DNA of 64,000 bases from Megaleporinus macrocephalus. Lineage: Eukaryota; Chordata; Actinopteri; Characiformes; Anostomidae. The stretch lies in assembly GCA_021613375.1 (NCBI GenBank), contig CM038726.1:12470253-12534252 (forward strand), given 5' to 3'. A model generated the notes under the pieces. The model did no database searches. It saw only the letters and a list, made by a program, of their open reading frames with translations, and was not told the DNA's origin. Positions 46,560 through 58,544 of this stretch are shown piece by piece; within the stretch, counting starts at the first letter, position 1, and each line of letters opens with the position of its first letter. Position numbers and translations under genes: made by a program.

Positions 46560-47310
46560 ATAGAGTCTGATCTTGGACCAAGGAGGCAAAACTTAGTGGA
46601 CAAAACTATTCCTGTCGAGGCTGCAACAAGAAAACACATCAGACAAAGATCGGTTTCCCTATTCCTTAACAAAACGCTATGTCCGTGTGGCTTTGGCAGA
46701 GCGCCACTGAAAGCGAGCTATGAATGAGCTTTTATGTTCATTTCGCGACGACTGAGAGAAAACCCGTTTTCAGCCAGAGACACACAACGTTTGACATGTT
46801 ATTGTTGCGATTCATGTACCACAATGCAAGGCACGCATCAAGGCAGCGCAGATACAGAGCAGAACGCCAGCAGCGGTGTCTGAGGCTAGATGAAAGGCCC
46901 TTGCCTTGTGAGATATGCTTGTTGGCACGGGCCGAATAGATGAGCGCTAAACTCTAATCCACAAAGTACCAACAATGCCAACAACCGATTCATCAGAAGC
47001 ATTAAACAAGTTGGTTGTTTTTCCTCTTCTTCCTTTTTTTGACACTCTCTGTGTAATTAAAATACACTCCCCGGGCCGGAGAGACAAAGATTCAGAGGTA
47101 TTGATGGGGAATGTTGGAAAGTATATAAAATTAAATAGCCACCATATGCTGGAAATAACAACAGATCAGCGGAACTCTATTGGGCATGGCAGGCTTCATG
47201 CAGCATGCGAGGACCTTGGCAAGGCTCGTACATTCTTCCCAAAAACACAGACATGAATGGAATTAATTAGGGCCTTGGTCATAAACAAAGAGGCATGTGG
47301 AACCTTGTCA
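46560..47310. promoter_or_regulatory. Candidate conserved non-coding element 4 (largest)
   Basis: About 750 bp of high-complexity, repeat-free sequence with balanced composition between a MITE and a long TA tract. Includes TAATTAAAATACAC, GAATTAATTAGGG and CATAAACAAAG (forkhead-like). Several short ORFs in all frames, none with a family signature. Confidence 0.45.
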
Positions 47311-47313
47311 TAT

Positions 47314-47316
<3 letters not shown>

Positions 47317-47384
<68 letters not shown>
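47317..47384. repeat. (TA)n microsatellite, 68 bp
   Basis: Thirty-four uninterrupted AT units; it generates the spurious tyrosine-isoleucine ORF on the minus strand. Confidence 0.97.
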
Positions 47385-47387
<3 letters not shown>

Positions 47388-47394
47388 ACAGCAG

Positions 47395-47700
47395 TCATAA
47401 GCCCGGTCATTCTGGAATAATGATGGTGCAATATAAGCGAATATCTCATAAATGTGCTCTAAATTGATAGCATCTTTGTTGGACGAGGTTCAGATTTGGC
47501 CTTGTCCAACACGCAGATGAGGTCTGCCAGGAGTGAGTAGAACTACACAGAACTGAGCAGAAAACATTTTTAAAGGGCCTTGAAAGAAGAAAGTCCTTCT
47601 ACTGAATGGCTGTTTATGAGGAGAGGCTGTGTGATGAAGTAAAAACACCCTGGAATCTTTGAATGCGTAGGAAGAAGGGATGTGTGGATATGGAATTTCT
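47395..47700. promoter_or_regulatory. Candidate conserved non-coding element 5
   Basis: Continues the complex sequence on the other side of the TA tract ('ggtcattctggaataatgatgg' to 'ggaatctttgaatgcg'). May be the far half of element 4 split by expansion of the microsatellite. Confidence 0.35.
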
Positions 47701-49520
47701 CACTGTGGCCACTTTGGCCTTGTATTCTATTTATATTTTTATTTATTCTCAGGTGTACACTATAATACAAATATGAAGTGAAGTAGGCTTAATACAGGAA
47801 ACTCTAGGCCTACCCAGACCATGTGATTGTTTAAAGGAGTCATTAAACAAAGTCAAATAACATTTTCAAGCTCTCTTAATTCAACAAAGCATTTCTTCAA
47901 AGCATTTAATGAAACATGAAAAGGTCTATGAAAAACCCAGACACTAACAGGATTATTGGCCTTGTAGGAGAACAGGCACATCAGAATAGCTACAAGCTTT
48001 TTATTTGTGGTTAATTTTTTTAGGTAATATTTTGAGGCAATGGTGCACAATTCAATTGGCACTGAGCACAGTAGCACTGAATGTGTATAAGCCAGGCTTG
48101 GGCGTCTTTGAGGGAGGTGTTTGTTGTTTTCACAGTAGCCTCCCAAGCCCTCCCATAACTTACCTCTCATTGCCCGCTAACAGTTTAACATTTACAACAT
48201 TTGAGTTACAGCATTTGAAACAAAGAGAGGCAACAGTGAGTGTGCTTGAATGCATTTAACAATCCCACAACTGCTGACAATCAGATTTGGCCAATAATCT
48301 GCTCAACATGGGGTGATCAGATAATAAGAAACTCCAGTGAGTCAGACAATAATCTGATTTTTACTTTGGATCCAGCCAAAAAACCTCACAGAATAAGATG
48401 TGAAGTAGACGTAATGTAAAACTCTATATTTGTTTTTTTAAACAAGTCACATTACCTCAAAATATGAAAATACATCATCTAAAAGATGAGAAATCCAAAT
48501 GTGAAATTTGCCATTTCATGGTTGCTTATCTTTGGTACTGTGGTCTGTTTTCACTGAGAAATATAAAAGAAATCAGAGAACCAAACTATAATCTAGCTCT
48601 CTTTATTGGATTTCATATAAGTTTTCATATAAATATATAAATATAAATGCATCATATCATGTAGGTTTAGGATTCCAAGGGTTAATCTGATCTTAGATGT
48701 CATTCATATGACCACTTAAATCAGATCAGATAACTGCAGGTATAACTGCAGATTGTGATCAAATTATTGGCGTAAATGCATACATGTTAAACACCGTACG
48801 AACAGGAAGAAAGCAGAAGGCGGAGAAAATAGATCCCTGGATTAGGAACAAAAGAAGTCCTGAACAGACTCGTGTACATCTAAATAAACAAAACAAAAAG
48901 AAACCCCTATAAACTTTCACTCTGTTGTGCTAAAGTGCTTATTGTATAAGCATCTGTTAAGCAAGCTGATCTCGTTTGCTGCCATTGTGGCAAAACCTTT
49001 GTTTGGAATGCAAACCTGACAATAAAGCTTAGCCTATTTTAATGCGTCTGTTCAATGCAGAACATTGAGCGCTTAGATTAAAAATGTCTATAAACCATCC
49101 CAGTCAGCAAAGTCCAAAATTACTGAGAAAGACAGCACTGATAGTCAGGGTTAGGATTAGAGTATCTCTACTTAAATATATTAGTGATCATTTACTTTAG
49201 TACAAATAAAACCCTGATTAAGTGGATTTAGTAATACCTGGGGATGTGCTGTAATTTGAGTGATTGGCAGAAAAAAATTATGATTTTAATTCAGAATGAA
49301 TCCGCCATGTCTGAAGTCTGCTAAGTTATATTTTCAGCATGAATTAGCTTCCATAATTTGCCAAAGAGCTTCTTTGGTAATAGTAGTTCTGCGTGAATCC
49401 ACATGTCCAGGTAATAGAAATAGTGGATGAGGCTGAAATTGGCTTCCAGTTTGCCAGTTTCTTGGTTGAATTTTCCCGTCCACTGTAAATGTTGCAGCAA
49501 TCGCATTCTGGCATCTCAGT
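47701..49520. other. Intergenic, no gene seen
   Basis: AT-rich with no recognised element; ORFs at 47853-48170 and 48005-48259 lie on opposite strands of the same DNA and neither has a family feature. Confidence 0.4.
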
Positions 49521-49528
49521 GTTTACTG

Positions 49529-49573
49529 TTCCACCTTAAAGCGCGCAGAACTGCTGCATTATTTAAGGTGAAA
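49529..49573. repeat. Palindromic repeat, copy 2
   Basis: TTCCACCTTAAA and TTTAAGGTGAAA (one mismatch to perfect inverse), the same arms as at 24037-24114; the downstream 'acaattcaacgaagaag' also recalls the downstream side of copy 1. Confidence 0.6.
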
Positions 49574-51310
49574 CGGGACAATTCAACGAAGAAGTTGACT
49601 TCAGCCATGTAGAAAACAGTGCCTTCCTTCATTCTCTACTTTGTGACTTGTGGAAATGACTTACAGCTAAAATGAAGCTAAATTTATCCCAATTTCTTAA
49701 TCCTCAAGGTCGTGACAAGACTACTGAAATCTAAGGGTGTAGATTTGCTCTTCACATTGGTGGGGACCTGTGAGTCTGTGTTTTTTTATTATTGTTTTCT
49801 CTTTGTTCTTTGTTAAAAGGATACAGGACTAATATACTACATATGGTATTCTACGTAGATGGAGCTGCATAATCTCCACAACACCAACAAAGTACCAATC
49901 ACAGAAAAACATCTCTCTTAATGTGTCAATAGAAATACAAGACATATCCTTCATCCAGATAGTGTCGCCACTCTTAAACCAATAAACAGTGAGTTTATAT
50001 CTAAAGACGTATTCAATTTTCTTCATTAACGTTATTATGATGGACTCGTTAGCGAACTTGACTTTAAGTGACTTACACGTTTATTTGAAAAACAGCTCCA
50101 CCCTCTTTCTTTTTTGCTACCACCCTTACTTGCTTTTGTGTGCACACAGTGAGTCTCGCATATGAATGAAAAGCTTTCCCTTCAGTTTTGGTGCTGCTAA
50201 CAACCAAACGTACCTACAGAGTCTCACTTGACAAAAGGGAAAGGCATAGCCAATCACACTGGCTATACGTGTTAAGGGGAGATAGGACTCGAGTAGAGAT
50301 CATGATTTAACCCTTTCTGCACCTCTAGGCTAATGAGACGTTGACAGATCTGTTTTTTTAGGGGATCACATTATTGGTGGGGACAATTTAATAATCGCTG
50401 GATATTGGTGGGGCACGCGTCACTTCCGTCCATGCAAGCGCAAGGCAATGTGTTTTCTACGTTGTTGGGCAGCATTTCTTAAATTAAAAATGAACCCACT
50501 TTACAGAACTCAAGCTAGTCTGCAAACTATTACTCATAAATCCTTTACAGTAATGGTATTACTCAAGTAAGAGTAAATAAGTTATTCACTGGACAGTTAT
50601 TTGGGTTATATCTCAAAATGTTGACTAGACTACATCATTGCAAAGAATCGGTTCCAACAAAACCAAAGCCAAACATGATATTACATGAGGAAAAAATTTT
50701 ATGAGTCCTGAAACTGATCACAGTACAGTCTGCTAATGTGCATATAAACTACACATCTCTCTGTATAGACCGAGAGAGAAAGAGAGATAGTGGAGCCAGG
50801 CTACGTTCTCAAATCAACAGAACAAAACGTCTCAGATGACGTATCATTGCTAATGTATTTTTCAGTAAGGCTTCAGTAACATTGCACACTCAGATTGAAC
50901 AATGATCTGAATGTTACAGCACAGTACTGGGCTAATTTAGCTTTGATGGTTTGGCTCATTTCTTATGTGATCTTTTTTAACATCATATTAGATTTTGTGT
51001 ACAGCGTGCACACGTTGTACTTTACATGAATTGGTATACAAGTTAAGTCAATGTTTATTGACTCCAATGTTTATTGGCTCCACCACCAACAGCGGTGTAC
51101 TTACAGAGCGATATACCCAAGGGCGTAAGAGCGGGTTTGACATTGGGGGGGGGCACTTTTGCTAATATGAATCAAAGCTCACCCTGTCCCCTAAAATATT
51201 ACCTACAAGCTGATTCCACTGTAGGTATAAGGTAGTAAATCACTGTATGTATAGTGATAGAACAACATTTGTGGAATTACAGTAAATTACAAATAAATAA
51301 ACAAAATACA
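49574..51310. other. Intergenic, no gene seen
   Basis: AT-rich with a scattered 'attggtgggg' motif near 49758, 50373 and 50405 that may be debris of an unnamed repeat. Nothing else recognised. Confidence 0.35.
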
Positions 51311-51317
51311 ACATTAT

Positions 51318-51627
51318 GTCAGGGTTTACTAATAAAGCTGGATGCAAAAGCAGGCGGATTTAATGAAGAAAAAACACACAGTCCAAAATCGTAATCGAAA
51401 GCCAGGCAGAGATCAAAACGGGCAAGGGTCAAAACCCAAAAACAGTAATTGCAGTGAAGAACGCTCGATAAATACCAGAGTATCAATATCTCGCAGTTTG
51501 AACTGTGCATGTGTCCCAGTATATATAGTCCCCTGAATAATTCGCCACAGGTGTGCAGGATGCGTGGAGTCCGCCTCTAATACTCCGGAGAGGCAGATCT
51601 TGATGGAGCCGTGCGTACCGGTGTGAC
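51318..51627. mobile_element. 310-bp interspersed element with 7-bp target duplication
   Basis: Starts GTCAGGGTTTACTAA and ends ACCGGTGTGAC, flanked by identical ACATTAT at 51311-51317 and 51628-51634. The stretch 'tgtgtcccagtatatatagt' and 'cgccacaggtgtgcaggatg' is a repeat I have seen widely in cypriniform and characin DNA. No coding capacity of its own. Confidence 0.7.
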
Positions 51628-51634
51628 ACATTAT

Positions 51635-52789
51635 CTGTACTTCTGTTTATTATTAGATAAATCCAGTTAAAGATCACGTTACAAACTAAACAAGATACTC
51701 CACATTACATAGTAGTGTTGTAAGAAAACTTTCAAATTATGCATACAATGTTGGGATTATATAGAAATACCAACAAGAAAAAGTATTTTCTTTGGTGGCA
51801 TAATGCTGAAAAGAAAAAAAAATTCAGCACTCTCTGGAACATTACATAGTACACTACTGTAAGCACTTTTAATGATGGTGTCCTTTTATTTATTCATTCA
51901 TTTATTTATTTTATTTATTATATTCTTTTTTTACATGTTTAGTGTAGTAGCAGTCTGCAGTTTGGCACCAGGCCAGAGAGTAATGTAACTTTATGTTTCA
52001 GAGTACTTTCTGACCCCACCCCGTTCCTACGCCAATGGATATACCTATACTCATACCCTACCGCTGACAGGTTTTCTGTATACCAACATACACATAAAAC
52101 ATACACAGTAGCTTTCAGATTTAATAAAGGCTGCCATGTTATTCTAAACCCACAAAGTAAGCAGAAAAGTTTTGGTGGATATATTTTGCGGTTAATAACA
52201 ATTTAGCTTTCTTTCATTTGTTGTTTACTGTCTTGTGCGCGCTGGTAATAATATCTACACTTCCTTCTCTACTGAACTTAACATCTCTGAGATCATCAGG
52301 GTGAAGTGGCTTGGACCTGCTCTGTTCTGCTTTACTTTTAGAACAACATCTTCTAAACTGAACTAGTCCTGTGTAATGGTTATTCAAAATAAAAGCAGTG
52401 AAGAAAAATCACTTTATTTGAAATTATTATTATTCTCTGTGCATGAAAATCTAAATGTACGCTAATAGCCAATGAATTGGATCACTGATAGATTTTACAT
52501 TCTGACTTTATTTTATGTAAAGATCTTACATTATTTACGGCCCACTCTTATCCAGAGCCAATTATGGCAGCCTTTTACTATAACATTAGGATTGTTGGGT
52601 GACACTTTGGTGTATTGCTTGTTTAAGCACTGAATGAAACTCCAGTTTCCTTTGTGTGATTGTGCTGCCCACTATCCATTTGATCCCCACCACTAACATT
52701 AGTGACTACTTTACAAGCTAAAATGGGATGCTAAATTATTGGCTGCAATCTCTATATTGGCCTGCTAATTATACATTTTCACATCCAGG
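51635..52789. other. Intergenic, no gene seen
   Basis: AT-rich, with a TTTATT-rich stretch at 51890-51925. Nothing recognised. Confidence 0.4.
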
Positions 52790-53240
52790 GGCTGCCAACA
52801 TTAAAATGTTGGTGTTTGTTAGGGAATGTTGGGTCAGTGTACCATGGCCGTTTGGTTTTGTTTAAACCAGAGTCGTTTTATGGCCTCTATTCTTCACCTG
52901 TCCAGCAGCAGCTGGCAATGACAACACAGGCCCTACATAATGTGGATAACTGGTATATTACCATCACCTCACACCTTTAATTCTCAGTGCCTTTATCTCA
53001 GGGAAGATGGCAGGAGGGAGTTTTTCCCCCCAGCGCTGTGCCATTGGGAAGTGGCTGTGAGTGGCTCTCGTGCTGGCCGGAGTGCTATAATTTTCCCAGG
53101 CTGGATGATGGATGAGCTGGTGTCAGCCTCGGTTCATTATAATGCATGCCATCTATTCTTCTCCCAGACAGCCTCTTCTCCAGGAAATGCCATTGAGAAA
53201 GAGAGTGAGAGAGTGCGAGTAAGAGCGGGGGGAGAGGGAG
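52790..53240. promoter_or_regulatory. Candidate conserved non-coding element 6
   Basis: High-complexity island with 'ccatggccgtttggttttg', 'gtccagcagcagctggcaatg' (an E-box) and TCACACCT at 52969-52976, a T-box half site. Repeat-free. The overlapping + and - ORFs here have no family features. Confidence 0.45.
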
Positions 53241-53430
53241 AGAAAAGAATGTGATTATTTTGTGATTGTTTTGATGGACTGTGGTTATGAAAAGTATACA
53301 CATTTTTCTTTCGATAACAAGCTTGTGTTATGGGCTCCCCGAAGCAGTTTCGGTCACTGCTGTTGGTCATTTTGCGCTGGGAGTCGAGTGATTTGTTATA
53401 GTCTGAAACATCAGCGCTCTAATACAGTAG

Positions 53431-53605
53431 CAAAAAACACTGTTTGAAAAGCTACCTGCCATTACTGGAGTAGGCCTAATTATTCTGAGCTAATATAAAA
53501 GGTGTTGTGCATTTGAAGTAGCGACTAATGCTGTAACTACTCTTGCTTCTTTATTCGTAAAGCATTCAGGGGCCCATATTTTACAATTTCTTGTATTTTA
53601 TTCTA
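53431..53605 (+). repeat. Long direct repeat, copy 1
   Basis: Starts CAAAAAACACTGTTTGAAAA and ends in a TTGTATTTTATTCTA stretch; matches 54155-54318 with scattered substitutions and small gaps. Lies immediately before the LINE fragment. Confidence 0.88.
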
Positions 53606-53608
53606 GGC

Positions 53609-54154
53609 ATGTTTATTTATATAGCACCTTTCGAACACTGTAACCATTTAAAGTGCTTTACAAAAGAAAATACAAAAAGATAATGCAAATGAAAAACTGC
53701 AGGAGTGTAGGAGAATACCTGTAGGAGAAAATCATGTAGGAGAATATAAATAAACCTGTAAAACATGATTCAAATATTATTAAAACTATATATTAAAAAA
53801 AGATAGAAAAGTGCATAGTCTCGAGCATCTTCTATTACTGTCTGTTTACTGTTTCCACTTAAGAGCAGCATAGTAGCTAAACACTGCTTCTCCATGTTTA
53901 GTCTTTACCTTAGGCAGAACTGATTGACTAGTTTCTAATGATCTGAGAGCTCTGCTTGGCTCATATCGCTGCAGCATATCAGATAAATAATCTGGTCTTA
54001 CGCCATTACGCCATTTATAGACCAGTAATAGTACCTTAAAGTCAATTCTGTAACATACTGTAGTCCAGTTCAAGGATTTAAGAATAAAGCTGATGTGTTT
54101 CCTTCTTCTACTCCCGGTGAGAATTCTGGCAGCTGCACTTTGAATCAACTGAAA
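53609..54154 (-). mobile_element. L2/CR1-type LINE fragment, reverse orientation
   Basis: The minus strand of 53846-54157 encodes the C-terminal part of a LINE ORF2: LIQSAAARILTGSRRRKHIS, then TVCYRIDFKVLLLVYKW and YEPSRALRSLETSQ, ending before a stop. The 3' UTR runs down to a tail at 53610-53670 whose reverse reads like the common 'aaagtgctttacaaa' LINE end. Strongly 5'-truncated. Confidence 0.85.
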
Positions 54155-54318
54155 CAAAAAACACTGTTTGAAAAGATACCAGCCTCGACTGGAGTAGGCC
54201 TAATTATTCTGAGCTAATATAAAAGGTGCTGTGCATTTGAAGAAGTGACTTCCTTCTTGCTTCTTTTTTTTTGTAAGGGCCCATATTTGACTTTTTTTTT
54301 GTATTTTATTTTATTCTA
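54155..54318 (+). repeat. Long direct repeat, copy 2
   Basis: Same sequence as 53431-53605, including GGAGTAGGCCTAATTATTCT and GAGCTAATATAAAAGGTG, in direct orientation on the far side of the LINE. Confidence 0.88.
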
Positions 54319-54382
54319 TACCATGACCATTTTTCCAAGCCCCCTTTATCCCATATCATTTAAAAAGGTTTTGTTATTGTGC

Positions 54383-54386
<4 letters not shown>

Positions 54387-54464
<78 letters not shown>
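54387..54464. repeat. (TA)n microsatellite, 78 bp
   Basis: Thirty-nine uninterrupted AT units directly before a Tc1-like element end. Confidence 0.97.
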
Positions 54465-54468
<4 letters not shown>

Positions 54469-55240
54469 CCCCAGTCAAAATTTTAAAATAGCTTAGCGAG
54501 TAAACATTAATTTGAAAATTTTAAGCAAGATAACGTTTCTATTTCTAAGTTTCCAAATAACAAAAAAGGAAAAGACCACGAAGCACGGGTTTGGGCACCC
54601 TGCATGTTCAGTACTAAGTAATGCCCACTGGCAGGTATCTCAGTATTTCTGAGATTTTTGGTCATTCTACTCCTTTTGAGGTGAACAGATTTCTGAAGAT
54701 GTTTCGGTCAAGGGACCGTGCGGGCTACAGCAAAGAATTTCAGCTTGTGTCTCCCATTGTGGATTTACCATTGTGGTGTGTTTAGGGTCATTATCCTTTT
54801 GTAGAAGACTTCTTTTTTATCTTCAGCTTTTTACGGATGGTTTAATGTTAGCTTCCGGAATTTGCTGGTATTTCACTGAATCCATTCTTCCCTCTACCAG
54901 AGAAATGTTCCCCATGCAACTGGCAGCCCAAAGCATTATCGATCCACATCTGTGCAAAACTGTTGGAGAAATGTTCTTTCATGAAATTCTGCACCTTTTT
55001 TCTCGTTTAAATTCATCGGTCCAATTGACTTGTTTCCAAAATCTATCAGTGGTGTCTATGTTTTCTTGAAAACTTCTGATGCTGAACCTCAACTTATTCC
55101 TGTTATCTGGCATTTCTTCATTACATTGTGAATATTGTGAAAAAGCTACCTGATAACACTTTGTGACAGATTAGAACAAAGTTTAACGCTTATCACCTGG
55201 CCCTTCCTAACAATGACTGTGAACAAACCAGAGACCTTGA
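54465..55240 (-). mobile_element. Tc1/mariner-like remnant
   Basis: Starts GGCACCCCAGTCAAAATTTT beside a TA tract, with an inner 'gggtttgggcaccctgcatg'. The body reads, on the minus strand, like a frameshifted mariner-type transposase ('ccagagaaatgttccccatgcaactggcagcccaaagcat' region). The 3' limit is approximate. Confidence 0.5.
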
Positions 55241-55544
55241 TAAAAGGTGGAGGTGGAGTATAATAATAAATTATAAAAATGTTTACATATTGCAGCAAAC
55301 TACTGTGTTTAAAAACATTGGGATATACGAATTTCTATCATATGTGTACCACAAGAGGTAGTAGTGGTGATCATTGTCTTTATATTAATATCCTACAGTA
55401 AGAACTAGATTACACCACAAGGCATTCCCTTCTTTATATGACTCATTCCAGCACATGAACCCCTCAGCCACTGTTCCTAATTTTTTAAACAGGATTATAC
55501 TACATCAGAGTATTTGCACACTGAAGACAGGCATCTCACAACAA

Positions 55545-55870
55545 AGGCAGAATGCTGCTTAGGAGAGTCTTTTCAGGCCTTAAGGACGTATTGAACAAGG
55601 TGAAGAAACTACAAATGAATTCTGCCGTGTTGCTGGAGCGGCTGGATCAATAAGTGCTGGGCTCAGCTCTTGCCGAGTCTGATACGTATCTCTCTTTCTC
55701 TCTCTCTCTCCCTCCTCTCAGCTATAAGAAACGGCACCATGCCAACATCCACTTCTCTCCAACAGGAGAGGTTATCAGATACAGCTGGGTTTTACAATGC
55801 ATGCGGAAATAACCATAATTTGGCAAATGGGATAGTGCTCCCTCACTTATCACAGCATTGATCCCGCGAC
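55545..55870. promoter_or_regulatory. Candidate conserved non-coding element 7
   Basis: Repeat-free island ('ctgcttaggagagtcttttcaggcc' to 'cagcattgatcccgcgacc'), broken only by a short CT tract at 55690-55712. No exon signals. Confidence 0.4.
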
Positions 55871-57745
55871 CGATGTTTAGTGTTTTCCTCTGGATCCGGC
55901 TGGCTCTATTGGATTTTGCCTTGTTTTACTTTGCACAAGTTAAGTCAAACAACCCTGGTTGCATTAATACAACTCAATTATGTACGGATTTGTGATACCT
56001 CAATATTCACTTTAGTATTCCACTATGACAGTCATTCCTCAGTGATTTGTAGTATGTCATAATGCTGATAATAAGTAACAAGAGTGATTGAAATAAGTTT
56101 TTATTGGATTATTGGAGAAATAGTAAGGAAGCCTGGTTTTCAAAAAGTCATTCCTCCAGACTAAAAATGTAATTAGTAACATAATCAAACACATTATGTC
56201 ACACATTCAGACATTCAGACATTCAGACATATATATATATTGCCACTTGTGGAATCTGTTTATTTATAGTACTATGCAAAAAGAGAAATTTTATTTCTCT
56301 GCAAAAAAATAACAAAAGGCAAAAGCTGTGGGTTGTATAAAAATTCTTAAAAGAAAACCAAACCTATAGATAAACAGTTCTTATAGCTCCACAACCTCTA
56401 GGACTGAACTTAACTTGAACTGAACAGCCCTTTTCTCAGTTACAAAAAGGTGCAATCTCGTAACACAATCTTTACTGGCTGCCTTTAGACGTGGAACTTG
56501 CAACAGAATGCTGCTACCATTTGCAAATACTCTAGTTTCAAATTTTAAGTTTTAAGTTTATTTGTCATTTGCACATCATGTCAGGACATAACATGCATTG
56601 AAATGCTTGGCGTGAGGATTAGATACAACTCTACAGTGGGGCAGTATTATATACGTAAAAACAGTGCAAACATATAATAAATAGACAATATTAAAGTAAA
56701 AATAAGCTAGAAAATATGCATATAGTTATAACAGAAATATATAAAGGACTATACAAAACATACAAAGATATATACAGAGCGGGCACACTGACCAATCAGT
56801 GGGGGACTTAAAGACACAGGAGCTCTATCAGAGCAAACCAGATGTGTTTTCAGAACACTGAAGCATGTACATCTAGTAGATCCCAAAAATAAAATTCTAA
56901 ACAATGAAAAAGAGCCACATAGAACATTTTACTAAAAAAAACAATGAAATAAAATAAATAAAATTAAACTTGGACATGAAATAAATTGTGCACAGTAATG
57001 TATATTGCATACATAATAAAATAAAGATATATTACTCAACATCCTAATTATAGTGATATATAGTAATTATAGTAATAATTATTATACTGTTATATAATAC
57101 ACAAATGTCGTTTTTATTCATGTGACAGCATTACGGGCAATGACTATTTAATACATCCATTAACAGGCCTGATTCAATACAGTCCAGAGATGGGTGTAGT
57201 ATGTGCTCTCTGTTATCAGCTATTGATAAAGGGATATTGATAAAAGGGGAAATCAGCGGCCCACTTTATCTCTTCTACTGCACCACTCAGGTCACCTGTA
57301 AGACATGAGTAGGGTAATATTCTGTTTAACCTTTTCAGATTCAAATTCCAGGACACAAAATCCATGTACACGCTCATCGTAAATGCAAACATAAATAAAG
57401 ATTCTAAAATTTGATTTATATTTTAAAAGTTGTGGAACAGTGACATCTTGAAATTTTTTACAATTATTTAATTGCCACAAAATCTCATGACGAAACGGAA
57501 TTACATAAGGAATAAAGTAGAAGGAATAAATTAGAATACTTAACATACATGTGTACATATACGAATATCCATGTATTCATTGACCCTATGGATGTGTTTC
57601 TGTATAGTGTATAAACTTAAAAGATTAAAAAAAGGAACATAGCATGGCCATTGGTGCTAAAATGTTTGCATTGGTCACCAAACTTCACTAAAAAAGATCC
57701 ATTAAAATAAATAAAAGAAAGAAAGAAAACAACAACAGGCTATTG
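55871..57745. other. Intergenic, AT-rich
   Basis: Holds a retroelement-tail-like stretch at 56540-56680 ('aagtttatttgtcatttgcac'), a 6-bp ACATTC tandem at 56207-56227, and no recognisable gene. Confidence 0.45.
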
Positions 57746-57749
57746 AGAG

Positions 57750-58110
57750 ATTTCTTCTAGAGAAACTTCAGAAGTTTTTACAATTGTACTGATAGGAGTT
57801 TATTGCCTGTATAGGTTTCCTGACCATTTTTACAGGTTATGAATTTACTTTGCCTGATGTCTGATACATTATTTTATGATAGTTTTGTGATTAAACTTTG
57901 ATTCAAAATGTATTTTAATCCAGTAAGATGTATTACCATCATCAACATCACACACTGAACCTCACACATAAGTTCCTCTGTGGTTTTTGGATAGTAAGTG
58001 AAATGGCTATTTTTGTGTTGACACCTGGTTCTCATCTCAATCTCCTAAATACAGGAAAGTCTTATATGACAGTCTTATTGAGACTGAAGCAGTTTTCTCC
58101 TGTCTCCATA
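57750..58110 (+). repeat. Dispersed repeat family A, copy 3
   Basis: Shows 'ctagagaaacttcag', 'aaaatgtattttaatccag', 'ttaccatcatcaacatcac', 'aaatggctatttttgtgttg' and 'cacctggtt' in the same order as the 18960 copy. Confidence 0.5.
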
Positions 58111-58234
58111 CACCTCCTGAGAAACAAGCCTTATTTTTTTCTCTTTTTCGGCAGAATCGAATGTCTCAAAGCTCCCAGAGAGATAGTTACAAAAATGATA
58201 ATAAATACATAACATATTGCCTTCAATCATCTGT

Positions 58235-58320
58235 CCATCTATCCATTATCTTTCTCTTTATCCCGCTAGTCGAGGTCACCGGGGGGGCTGAAGCCAACCC
58301 CAGTGTCATCAGGTGAAGGC
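58235..58320. repeat. Short interspersed repeat fragment
   Basis: 'ctatccattatctttctctttatcccgct' followed by 'cccagtgtcatcaggtgaaggc' is part of a widespread fish repeat (tandem and interspersed forms occur). Confidence 0.45.
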
Positions 58321-58544
58321 CATTTTCCAATTTAAAGGTTATAAGATGACGTAACCTGTCGCAGCATTCTACCAGACAGTGCACAGTAGCTCCCCCTCCT
58401 TCTTCAATTCTTACAAGAGTACAGAAAAAGATGTGTGTAAAGAGATGTGTTCATCTCTTTACTTTGCCAAGAACGTCTCCAGCAGTAGAAATCAAAGCCA
58501 ACGTTAACTTTTGTTTTGCTGCTTTTTCCCCTCACTTGTTTGCT

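Noticed and set aside
47196..47387. Minus-strand ORF with a long YIYIYI run
   Set aside because: It is the translation of a (TA)n microsatellite; the same holds for 54245-54496 and part of 37100-37327.
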